Shown piece by piece: positions 7,845-15,500 of a DNA stretch of 18,970 nt. The stretch covers positions 1 through 18,970 of the forward strand of contig CAXRIA010000035.1 of assembly GCA_964230805.1 (NCBI GenBank), read 5' to 3'. The position numbers and the translations under genes were made by a program. The DNA comes from Flavicella sp964230805 (GTDB lineage: Bacteria > Bacteroidota > Bacteroidia > Flavobacteriales > Flavobacteriaceae). The notes beneath the pieces were generated by a model. That model searched no databases. It was not told the origin of the DNA and worked only from the letters and a program-made list of their open reading frames with translations. The first letter of the stretch is position 1; every line of letters starts with the position of its first letter.

Positions 7845-7856
7845 CACGGCTCCGCC
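7845..7856 (-). promoter_or_regulatory. ops-like element in the upxY leader
   Basis: The transcribed strand reads GGCGGAGCCGTG, which agrees with the enterobacterial ops element GGCGGTAGCGTG at 9 of 12 positions. It can fold as CGG-AG-CCG. It ends 10 bases before the upxY ATG. In E. coli, ops in the non-template strand recruits RfaH, a NusG paralog like UpxY. Whether a Bacteroidota UpxY reads a similar element is not established. It could also just be the purine-rich region before the start codon. Confidence 0.3.
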
Positions 7857-7969
7857 CTCTTCAGTCACAACTATTGCAACTTACTTGGAATGGTGGCCTA
7901 TCGTTCTGATTTCGTTTTGCCTTGTTTGACACACGGATCAAAGACAGCGAAAGAAACCGAGAATATGGG

Positions 7970-7977
7970 CAAAAGTA
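7970..7977 (-). promoter_or_regulatory. Candidate -7 box of the upxY operon
   Basis: The minus strand reads TACTTTTG, a full match to the Bacteroidota -7 consensus TAnnTTTG. I found no other full match by eye in this intergenic region. No clear -33 TTTG is present at the normal distance; that position is occupied by the RTGCA-N7-TGCAY dyad. The start of transcription would fall near 7963, giving a leader of about 125-130 bases. Confidence 0.45.
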
Positions 7978-7987
7978 ATTGACACCA

Positions 7988-8004
7988 ATGCACTCATTAT
8001 GCAC
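7988..8004 (-). promoter_or_regulatory. RTGCA-N7-TGCAY dyad upstream of upxY
   Basis: The minus strand reads GTGCA, seven bases, TGCAT. It ends exactly 10 bases before the TACTTTTG -7 box. The same element in the same position occurs before the upstream WYL gene (10442-10458) and the SF2 ATPase gene (12519-12535). It is probably an operator or activator site for a dimeric protein, covering the -33 region. Confidence 0.5.
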
Positions 8005-8022
8005 TGTAAAAAAAAAAAAGAG

Positions 8023-8041
8023 CACCAATGAGCGTATGCAC
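8023..8041 (-). repeat. Degraded second copy of the upxY dyad
   Basis: The plus strand CACCAATGAGCGTATGCAC resembles the stretch 7983-8004, which starts with the same CACCAATG and ends in the same TATGCAC but is 3 bases longer. The copies are 40 bases apart, start to start, and separated by the 12-A run. This one has lost the left TGCA half. It looks like a local duplication of the binding site that has decayed, or a weaker accessory site. Confidence 0.35.
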
Positions 8042-8100
8042 AAGGCACAAAACAAAACACTTGAAATACAGTATTTTACAACTGGTAAAAAACGTTTGAA

Positions 8101-8129
8101 AAAGAAAATCCTCTGAATTTAACAGAGGA
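8101..8129 (-). terminator. Rho-independent terminator of the WYL gene
   Basis: On the minus strand TCCTCTG (8129-8123) pairs perfectly with CAGAGGA (8115-8109) around a 7-base loop. The 7-base-pair stem is followed directly by TTTTCTTT. It starts 28 bases after the stop codon of the WYL gene at 8157. It separates the WYL pair from the upxY operon. Confidence 0.85.
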
Positions 8130-8156
8130 CATTTATAAAAGCCTTACAAATACGGA

Positions 8157-9164
8157 TCAATGATACAAGTTATACAAGGCCGCCACTCGTCGCTTGAACT
8201 TCTCCCGAAATAGCACGGGCTCCACGATTTCAATATCCTCCCCCAACGCTAGAAAAAGCTTCTCCAATTCGTAATTGGGCAACACTTCTATTTCGAAGAG
8301 GTTTTCTCCAGAAACATGGGTCAACTCTTTTTGAGATCCGTGAATGGGCTTGGTCCGGATGTAAGGTGCCAATGCATCTGAAACACGCAGTTTAATTTGT
8401 ATTAATTCCGCTGCCTCCGGCACCGTTACACCCACTACATCCTCAAAATACTCCTCAAAATTGAGGGCTGTTTCCTCGTACGTGAGGGCTGTTTCCTCCA
8501 AAGAAATAATGCGATCCAAAGCGAGGTTGGTCAAACTAGTAAATTCAGGACTTTTTCCAAACAAAAACCAACGGTTGTTGAATTGCTTTAAATAGTAAGG
8601 AGTAACTTGTAAGGTTTTCGTTTCAATACTGCGAAAAGACTGGTATTTAATTTTAAGCACCCGCTTGTACAAGATCGCGTTGAACAAGGCCCCTAAATAT
8701 TCTATCCCTTTTAAGTATTCATTGTTATCAAAGGAAATAAACGCTCTGTTCGTTCTTTGAAGTTGAAATTCTTTTTCTAGTTTTAATACCAAAGCATGCA
8801 TCCATTTGAACTGAGGAAGTCCTTTGATTCGCTGAAAAACGAGCAATGCTGCTTTGATTTGCTCGGCTTCTAGGACATTGATGGGTTCATTACTAATGGA
8901 AAAAGAGGGGTCCGCATAACGATAAAACATTTTTTTACCATCTTTGATACGCTCCAGGGGAATACTCCAACCGTGCACACTTTCCATGAATTTGATATCG
9001 TCAAAAAGTTGTCGCTTACGAATGCCGTCGAGAGCAGCATCGTAATTGAAAAGAGCCGTATTGCAATATTCTAAGAGATCGTCAATGTAAAATTTTCGTG
9101 CCGTATTGGAAAAGCAACGGTCCAAAGCTTGGTAACGAATTAGGGCGTTTTTTGTTAGAGGCAT
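8157..9164 (-). CDS. WYL-domain transcription regulator (downstream of the pair)
   Basis: This 335-residue protein would bind DNA through an N-terminal winged-helix region (about 1-75) and sense a ligand, often a nucleotide or nucleic-acid fragment in this family, with the WYL domain (about 145-235). The WYL signature is NNRWFLFGK, with WFL at 199-201. A WCX-type C-terminal domain follows (about 240-335). The open frame extends 12 codons upstream. I start at 9164 because MPLTKNALIRYQALD then aligns without gaps with the paralog at 9345-10397, and because the longer start falls inside a near-palindromic candidate operator. Many WYL proteins repress or activate defence genes, and an RM island lies just upstream, but that functional link is inferred. 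A terminator follows the stop. Confidence 0.85.
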   Translation of the reverse strand: MPLTKNALIRYQALDRCFSNTARKFYIDDLLEYCNTALFNYDAALDGIRKRQLFDDIKFMESVHGWSIPLERIKDGKKMFYRYADPSFSISNEPINVLEAEQIKAALLVFQRIKGLPQFKWMHALVLKLEKEFQLQRTNRAFISFDNNEYLKGIEYLGALFNAILYKRVLKIKYQSFRSIETKTLQVTPYYLKQFNNRWFLFGKSPEFTSLTNLALDRIISLEETALTYEETALNFEEYFEDVVGVTVPEAAELIQIKLRVSDALAPYIRTKPIHGSQKELTHVSGENLFEIEVLPNYELEKLFLALGEDIEIVEPVLFREKFKRRVAALYNLYH

Positions 9165-9177
9165 AGGATGTTTCTGG

Positions 9178-9207
9178 TAAAGATACATTTTAAAATGCAT
9201 TTAAAAT
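9178..9207 (-). promoter_or_regulatory. Candidate promoter and near-palindrome of the downstream WYL gene
   Basis: The 21-base stretch 9187-9207 (ATTTTAA, ATGCAT core, TTAAAAT) is palindromic except for one extra A. Its minus strand contains TGCAT, followed after 9 bases by TATCTTTA (9185-9178), one mismatch from TAnnTTTG. This resembles the TGCAY-N10-TAnnnTTG layout of the other three promoters, but the partner RTGCA half is missing. A transcription start near 9171 would give a leader of only a few bases before the ATG at 9164. Confidence 0.35.
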
Positions 9208-9344
9208 ACTCGAATTTCAAGAATTGTTACCAAAATCGGAACAGGGAAAAACCGCAGGCCCCACACTAAAAAAAAGCACTTGCAAACACCTATGCAAAGG
9301 GCTACACGAGCACAAAAGCACCGTAAAGAACCCATCAAAAAATA

Positions 9345-10397
9345 TCAGTGCGTTCTTTTTGCGGAAATAGAAACTTCAACACCCTGATTATCATCGTAAT
9401 ACTCCATGGATTTGAGCAAACGGTCTCGCAATTTGTAGCGAAAATTTTCTGGTTCCAACAAAGTCAAATGCTCTCCATACGAGAGGATTTCTTTTTCTAA
9501 TTCTTCATTGGGAATGAGTTCTAACGAAAACACGAGCCCTTGGTCCGAATCAGAAATAATTTTTTGGGAAGGGTGCATCGGTGTCAAAAGAAACTGTGAA
9601 CTTGCATTTGGGGTTGCTTTCAGAACCACTTTTGTTACACGTGATTCCCTTGGAATGGTGACTCCATACACATTTTCAAAATAGGCTTCAAAGTCTATAT
9701 CTGATGGAATGTAGGGAACATTGACTGTTTTTATGGATTGAATACTGCTGAGATCCAAATGAAAGAGCGCTTCATCCGACGATTTGTACCCCAATAAAAA
9801 CCAACGATTTTTAAATTGTTTCAAATAATAAGGATGCATGGTTATTTCTTCTGAAACGCCAATCTGATGTGTTTGAAAAGAAATACACAACGCCTTTTTT
9901 TCAAGAATGTTTTGAAAAATATCACCTATAAAATCGAGTCTTCTCAGTGATTCATCGGAATCAAAAGAAATCCCATGATACTCTTCTTTTTGCAAAACAA
10001 TAGACTCTTCCAGCTTGAGAAACAACTTTCGAATCCAATAAAATTCGGGGATGCCCTTGATTCGTTTGAAGACTTCCATGGCCTCTTTGATCTTGTCAAA
10101 TCCTGAAATACTGATGGGGTAATTGTTAATGGAAAATTTTGGATCGGAATAACGGTAATAGACCTTTTTACCCGACTTTATTCTTTTCAAGGGTATTTCC
10201 CAACCATTGGAGCTTTCCATAAATTTGATGTCTTCAAAAAGTTGTCTGCGCTGAATTCCTGAGGCGTTTTGGTTGTGCGTTAAAATGGCCTCGTTGCATG
10301 CCTCCAAAAGATCTTCAATGAAATAGTTTCTCCCGGGATTGGAAAAACATTTGTCGAGCGCATGGTAACGTATCAAAGCATTTTTATTGACCGGCAA
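9345..10397 (-). CDS. WYL-domain transcription regulator (upstream of the pair, TTG start)
   Basis: This 350-residue paralog of the next gene has the same order of parts: winged-helix-like N-terminus with KNALIRYHALDKCFSN (5-20) and RRQLFEDIKFMES (50-62), WYL domain with KNRWFLLGYKSS (WFL at 199-201), and a WCX-type C-terminal domain. The two proteins align without gaps for about the first 200 residues, so they arose by duplication. The start codon appears to be TTG at 10397. No in-frame ATG or GTG lies between it and the upstream stop, and TTG gives PVNKNALIRYHALD, which matches the ATG-started MPLTKNALIRYQALD of the paralog. The C-terminus is about 12 residues longer and basic. A promoter with the RTGCA dyad lies just upstream, and the next gene starts 180 bases after its stop. 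Confidence 0.85.
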   Translation of the reverse strand: MPVNKNALIRYHALDKCFSNPGRNYFIEDLLEACNEAILTHNQNASGIQRRQLFEDIKFMESSNGWEIPLKRIKSGKKVYYRYSDPKFSINNYPISISGFDKIKEAMEVFKRIKGIPEFYWIRKLFLKLEESIVLQKEEYHGISFDSDESLRRLDFIGDIFQNILEKKALCISFQTHQIGVSEEITMHPYYLKQFKNRWFLLGYKSSDEALFHLDLSSIQSIKTVNVPYIPSDIDFEAYFENVYGVTIPRESRVTKVVLKATPNASSQFLLTPMHPSQKIISDSDQGLVFSLELIPNEELEKEILSYGEHLTLLEPENFRYKLRDRLLKSMEYYDDNQGVEVSISAKRTH

Positions 10398-10423
10398 TTG
10401 AAGAATTTTAGGGGTTCCAATTG

Positions 10424-10458
10424 CAAGGATACTGTCAACTAGTGCATCTTATCTGCAT
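10424..10458 (-). promoter_or_regulatory. Candidate promoter of the upstream WYL gene with RTGCA-N7-TGCAY dyad
   Basis: The minus strand reads ATGCA (10458-10454), seven bases, TGCAC (10446-10442), ten bases, then TATCCTTG (10431-10424), one mismatch from TAnnTTTG. Read on the plus strand the dyad is GTGCA-N7-TGCAT, the same as in the upxY site. Transcription would start near 10417, about 20 bases before the TTG codon. The dyad occupies the -33 region. Confidence 0.5.
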
Positions 10459-10618
10459 TCTAAAAAAAAAATCCAAAACAATCATAAAATCGACAGACAA
10501 CACCACAAATGAGCTCTTCAAATCTTTGGTTTGATCGGATGCGACATCAAAACACTTTTGAACAAAGGCAAAAGGAAATTCTAAACCGAGTCTATGTTTT
10601 TCAAAAAAAGAGATGTTT

Positions 10619-10693
10619 TTAGGAACCAAAATATAAAAGAACCGCAATCAAGACCAATACAAACACAATCAATCCCCATTGACCTTTTTCCAC
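10619..10693 (-). CDS. Candidate small membrane peptide or remnant (24 aa, GTG start)
   Basis: From a GTG at 10693 the frame reads VEKGQWGLIVFVLVLIAVLL, then YFGS and a stop. This is a textbook transmembrane segment behind a short polar head. The same frame is open all the way back to the TAA of the SF2 ATPase gene (10721-10723) with no ATG, so three readings are possible. It may be a GTG-started micropeptide, the 3' remnant of a membrane-protein gene whose start was lost when the island was inserted, or a tail reached by stop-codon readthrough of the ATPase. I favour the remnant, given the composition change at this point, but the sequence cannot decide. Confidence 0.25.
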   Translation of the reverse strand: MEKGQWGLIVFVLVLIAVLLYFGS

Positions 10694-10720
10694 TTCTTTT
10701 TGTGTGGATTTGTTATTGAT

Positions 10721-12475
10721 TTAAACAACATGATACATCGAATCATTTTGCACCAAAGTTTCTTGAGCTCTCCATTCTTTTATTCCAGAGGTAATAATTT
10801 TAATACCAGTTTCTCCGGTTAAATTTCTAATATCATCAGAGGGATAATTGCTGATTAGTATACCATAGTTGTATTGATTCTTTTGAAAGAATACACTGCC
10901 AAAATCTGATTTTAAGCTACAATTCCAGTTTTTATAAACACGGTTACTGTCCTTATTATAACTTGAGGCAATACGAACCGTAATCCCTTTTTGTTTAAAT
11001 CTGGTTCCTTTAGTTTCTCCATCATAAAATGTGGCTTGAAAAAAACTCAATAAACGTTCATAAGCTTGGTCATCAATAATTTGAAGTTTATTACGACCTT
11101 GTTGAGTAATCAATTCGTCATAAGAGATAAACTCAACATTTTCAATGGATATAAATTCTCCCTCTGATTGATTTTTCACAAACTTTGTATGGGTACTTAA
11201 AGCTCTTACTTTAGCATTGAATAAATCATTTCTCCAATCTGGATCTGCAAAAATTTCCCAATCTTGTTCAAACTTTGAATAATGATTTAGTAACTCAAAA
11301 CTTGCCATTAATTTGAAATCTCTATTCTTATGGTACCCACAAAAACGCCCTGTAATACCCTGTGCGCCATTGGCCAATTGTTTGTCTCTGGGCTCAATAC
11401 CAAAACGAACCTTTTCTTTCAACATCCCTAAATCTTTACCGGCAGTCAATGCCTGAACAATGATAAGAATTACTCTTTGACCACGTCTTAAAATCAAATC
11501 AGATATTTCTTTTATACCCTCATTAATACTAAAATCACAAACTGAATTAGAGCCAATTAATAATACTTTGCAGTCTTGACTATACTGTTCATGTAATAAC
11601 TTTCTCAATTCTGAAGCTCTTGAAGTATTAGACTCTCTTATAACTCCTAAACCATCCTCAAATGTGATTAAATGATTTACATATTCTACCACTTTGGGGT
11701 GCACAGTATATATCGTTTCATCTTCAATTTGTTGAGATTCTAGAGGCTTAAAATCTGTTGGAATGTCTTCTACTAACCCATCGCTTAACATCTCTGTAAT
11801 ACCATAGTATTCTGGAGGACGATCCCCAACAATAACGTCTACATCTGCATCCCCATTATATTGAGCATCTAAAATGTCATAAGGCGTTGCACTCACAGCT
11901 AACAGTTTAATATCTGCAATACGTCGTCTTAATTCATTAAAGAAGGCAATTTGAAAACTAGACTCATCACCACAACCGTATTGGTCTTCATCACGAACTA
12001 TTAATTGAACATCAAATTCATTCACTACTTTATGAGGGTTAGGGTGATTAAAAAAATCACTCATTTTCATCACCTTTACTTTAGATGGCTGTATTTGGTC
12101 TAGTGCAGCATCATAATACTCTCTTTGTAAGACTCTACAGTTTTGGTCATACAAATCTGTGTCACGCATACTTGTTACAAACAGAATAGATTCGTATTCA
12201 CGTATTAAGCCAATAGCAGGTAAAACATAATTACACAGAAAATATATAGTACCGGATTTGCCACTTTGCATTGACGCTACAAAGGCCATATTTTGGTTCC
12301 CCTCTTTAATGGATAAACCAAGGCGAAGTGCATTAATAATTTGATTAGGAAAGATACCAGTGCGTCTCGTATTCTGAAGCGTATCAATGATATTGTCTTC
12401 TAAAGATTGAGGCGCATTTAATTCCTTTAATAAAGTTTCAATTTCGGCATTCCAATGTTTCTGATAAGTAGTCAT
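10721..12475 (-). CDS. SF2/Z1-like helicase-type ATPase in the defence island
   Basis: This 584-residue protein has the core of a superfamily 2 ATPase. Motif I is SMQSGKSGT (K73). Motif II is VRDEDQ (D162-E163-D164-Q165) instead of DEAD or DEAH. Motif III is AVSATPYD (193-200). Motif V/VI-like segments are QALTAGKDLG (341-350) and QGITGRFCG (372-380, arginine finger candidate R377). QSGKS, a DE.DQ-type Walker B and SATP together recall the Z1 domain ATPases found with other restriction systems, but I cannot confirm that family. The last 190 residues or so are not recognised, and I see no nuclease motif. It starts 63 bases after the hsdR stop and has its own candidate promoter, so it can be expressed apart from the RM operon. 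Likely role: a nucleic-acid-dependent ATPase in phage defence. Confidence 0.7.
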   Translation of the reverse strand: MTTYQKHWNAEIETLLKELNAPQSLEDNIIDTLQNTRRTGIFPNQIINALRLGLSIKEGNQNMAFVASMQSGKSGTIYFLCNYVLPAIGLIREYESILFVTSMRDTDLYDQNCRVLQREYYDAALDQIQPSKVKVMKMSDFFNHPNPHKVVNEFDVQLIVRDEDQYGCGDESSFQIAFFNELRRRIADIKLLAVSATPYDILDAQYNGDADVDVIVGDRPPEYYGITEMLSDGLVEDIPTDFKPLESQQIEDETIYTVHPKVVEYVNHLITFEDGLGVIRESNTSRASELRKLLHEQYSQDCKVLLIGSNSVCDFSINEGIKEISDLILRRGQRVILIIVQALTAGKDLGMLKEKVRFGIEPRDKQLANGAQGITGRFCGYHKNRDFKLMASFELLNHYSKFEQDWEIFADPDWRNDLFNAKVRALSTHTKFVKNQSEGEFISIENVEFISYDELITQQGRNKLQIIDDQAYERLLSFFQATFYDGETKGTRFKQKGITVRIASSYNKDSNRVYKNWNCSLKSDFGSVFFQKNQYNYGILISNYPSDDIRNLTGETGIKIITSGIKEWRAQETLVQNDSMYHVV

Positions 12476-12500
12476 AAATTATAGATTTAAAATTATACTA

Positions 12501-12535
12501 CAATATTACAACCACTGTATGCAAAGTAATTGCAC
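12501..12535 (-). promoter_or_regulatory. Candidate promoter of the SF2 ATPase gene with RTGCA-N7-TGCAY dyad
   Basis: In the 63-base gap after hsdR the minus strand reads GTGCA (12535-12531), seven bases, TGCAT (12523-12519), ten bases, then TAATATTG (12508-12501), one mismatch from TAnnTTTG. Transcription would start near 12494, about 19 bases before the ATG at 12475. The layout equals that of the upxY and upstream WYL promoters. Confidence 0.5.
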
Positions 12536-12538
12536 AAA

Positions 12539-15500
12539 TTAGGCCACTAGAGCATTTTCATTGATATGGTCAATTATTTTTACCACTTTTATAAGATCCG
12601 AATCATTATCAAAAACACCACTTATTCCCTGATCATTTAAATCCGTAAATGGGGGTTCGTATAACATGGCTTTGTCAATGGTCCCGTTTTTTGATAAATA
12701 TGAAATAATAGTGTTTATAAAAGTCATTTGATCTGCTCTTAAGTTTCCCGTTTGCAAGAAATCAGCAAAAGCCTGATTTAAAACGGTTTGATCAACCCCT
12801 ATGACACTTCTTATAAATGCACCTAATGGCTTTTCTCCATATTGTTGAATAAACTGATCCTTAGTTCCTGCCACACTTTCTGTAAAGAGCATGTTTTCAA
12901 CTGATTGAATTTCTTCTTTAGTCACAGGAATATTGTTCCTTAGTTTGTGTATGGTAAGATGATCTTTGTTCTTTCTGATGTAACTCTCCACTCGATCTTT
13001 ATAGGATTGAAGACTTTCATAAGAGGTGTTTACATTACCTCTTACTTTGATTCCGTCATAATCTAATTCATCTTCAAAATGTGTGTAGATTGGTTCTTGT
13101 TTTTCAGTGTCTAAATACTTAATTAAGTCTCTGAGGGCAGATCTAAGGTCATCAAGTTTTTTAACATTGATGGTTTTCCAGTACTGATCTGTTTGAACTT
13201 TTTTAATGAGTGGGATATGGATTGACACTTGAGGAATATTATCTTTTTTCTGCAATGAAGCAGCCGTTCTAAAAATTTTACTCATATACTTTCCAGTATT
13301 ATCTGACCCAGTCAATAATAAAATTTGATACGTTAAAATGAGTATATCAAATCTTCTAGCTAACTCATCATCATCTTTTGAAGTTGGTTGTAAATGTGAC
13401 AGGTATGAGTTTATTTCCTGAACATCGCTCTTAGATAAATTTAGCCACTTGTTTTTATTACTAAATTCCTTAACGTATCTAAGCTCTTTTCTGACTACAA
13501 ATCTTGTTTCATCTAGATTCTGAATGGTTTTATGAAGTTCATCTAAGTAAGCATCTCTGACTTCAATATCCGCTTCAGTTTTTTCTGGTAAATCTGAAAT
13601 AAGCTGTGACACCTTTAACTTAGCTTCAAAAATTTGTTGCTGCAAGGGCTTCATGTTTTTGGTAGTAGCACCATCTGGGAATTCATCAAAGAATTCAAAG
13701 TTTTGACAATAATCAAAAATTACAAACTCCTTTTTGTCCTCATCAGGTCCAAATAAATTTGGACATAATCTTGTTCCTCTGCCTATCATCTGCCAAAACT
13801 TAGAAGAGCTTTTTACCATTTTAAAGAAGACTAAATTTACAACTCTTGGAGCATCCACTCCAGTATCCATCATATCTACAGAAACTGCAATTTGAGGATC
13901 TTGTTCTTCAAAGGGGTCCGTAAATTTTTCTAATAAGTCTTGAGCTTTACTTTCATAATTATCAATGACTCTTAAGAAGTGACCTGAGTATTCGGGATAG
14001 TTTATATTAAACCTTTCTTCAATAAACACAGCATGCTGGTGGTTTTTTGCAAATATTATAGTCTTCCCTAGCTTATCGCCACCGCTAACTTTTACTCCAT
14101 CTTTCATTAGATGCTCCAATACTTTATCAACGGTATCTGTGTTAAAAAGCCATTTGTTTAATGCCCCACTTCCAATTGTGTCAGGAGCTTCTTCACTAGT
14201 AGGATCTCCAAATTTTTCCTCATACTCTTCTTTCTCTTTTTCTGAAAGTTCAGCATACTTGATTCCTTCTCTTTGAAACTTTAAAGGAACACTTATAGAC
14301 TTTGGTGGTACTAAAAACCCTTGCTCTACCGCAGCATTTAGCTCATATGCAAAAGTTGGATTATCATCTTCAATACCAAAAAGACTGTAGGTATTGCGTT
14401 CAATATCTTTTTTTGGAGTGGCTGTTAGCCCTATGAGCATGGCATCAAAATAGTCAAAGATGGCCTTATACTTTTGATATATAGAACGGTGTGCTTCATC
14501 AATGATGATAAGGTCAAAATGACCTACTCCGTAAAACCTTTCATCTTTATTTCTAAGCTTGTCAATTTTATTTATAATCGTTGGGTATGTTGAAAAAACT
14601 AATCTTGTATTACTGTCCTCTTTTTCTTTAGTTAGATCAATGGATGAAAGATGCTCTAAGTGCTCTTTAAATGCATTTTTAGCCTGTGTTACCAGTGCAT
14701 TTCTATCTGCCAAAAACAAGACCCTCTTAGCCCAATTACATTTGGTAAGCATATCCACAATAGCAGCAGCAGTTCTAGTCTTTCCACTTCCCGTGGCCAT
14801 TACCAATAAACTCTCTCTTTTCGTTCCTACATACCTGCCTTCTTTTGTTTGTCCTAAGTTTTCAGCAACTCTTTTTATGGCTTCTAATTGATAAGCTCTT
14901 CCAGCTATTTTTTTATCAACCTTAAAGGTTCTTAGGTCCTTTCTAGTGGTTCTTCTATCAATGAGTAATTGAAGTTCATCTTTGGTATAAAAGCCTGAAA
15001 TTTCTCTTTCTGTATGAAAAAGATCGTCCCATATAAAAGTCTCAAATCCGTTGGTATAAAATATAATGGGTCTTTGTTTGTCTTTACTCATTTGCTCTAA
15101 ACAATTAGCATAAAGAACAGCCTGTTGCTTTCCCTTTTTAGCATTTGCCATGGTCTTTTTGGCCTCTACAACTGCTAATGGATTTCCATCATCACCCCAA
15201 AGTACATAATCCACATATCCAATACCTGAGGGGTTTGTACTTAAAGGCATTCCTTTTACCTCATACTCTAATTCTCTACCCTCTGTGAGTATGTCCCACC
15301 CAGCCTCTTTTAATAAAACATCTATGTAGAGCTTTCTAGTGACAGATTCTGGTATTAATATCGGAATTGTTTTTTCAGAATCTTTTACTTTTTCTCTTTC
15401 AGCTCTACGTTTAGCAAATTCTTTTTGTTGGTTTTCTAACTGCTTTTTTAATGTTTCTATTTGAGCAGCTTGTGCTTCTAATTTAGTACGTTCCTCTTTT

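Larger units (their letters stand above)
7835..8156. other. 322-base intergenic control region ahead of upxY
   Basis: No gene is supported here. Going from upxY outwards it holds an ops-like sequence (7845-7856), a small inverted repeat TTTGA/TCAAA (7925-7942), a candidate -7 box (7970-7977), an RTGCA-N7-TGCAY dyad (7988-8004), a run of 12 A (8008-8019), a degraded copy of the dyad (8023-8041), a 13-base palindrome AAATAC-A-GTATTT (8064-8076) and the terminator of the WYL gene (8101-8129). This is a dense set of possible regulatory sites for a single operon. Confidence 0.6.
10398..10720. other. 323-base gap between the SF2 ATPase gene and the WYL pair
   Basis: The right end holds an in-frame transmembrane-coding tail after the ATPase stop (10619-10720). 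The left end holds the promoter of the WYL gene (10424-10458), preceded by a run of 10 A (10462-10471). The middle, about 10472-10618, shows no convincing gene, terminator or repeat. Short ORFs exist on both strands but do not look protein-like. Base composition changes around here, from moderate GC on the left to AT-rich on the right. Confidence 0.5.

Noticed and set aside
9165..9200. Longer start for the downstream WYL protein (12 extra residues)
   Set aside because: The extra residues have no match in the paralog and fall across the candidate promoter and palindrome. The ATG at 9164 aligns with the paralog's start.
9281..9296. TGCA-N8-TGCA pair between the WYL genes as a fourth full dyad
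   Set aside because: The spacing is 8 rather than 7 and no -7 box follows at 10 bases. It may be a relic but does not meet the pattern.
9325..9358. Inverted repeat AAAGAAC/GTTCTTT at the end of the upstream WYL gene as a terminator
   Set aside because: Arms are AT-rich with a 20-base loop, one arm lies inside the coding end and no T-tract follows.
10509..10622. 37-codon plus-strand ORF in the same gap
   Set aside because: It would be the only plus-strand gene in the window, with no recognisable domain and no promoter.
10435..10647. 70-codon minus-strand ORF between the ATPase and the WYL gene
   Set aside because: Its composition is not protein-like, it overlaps the candidate membrane tail in another frame, and it runs into the WYL promoter region.
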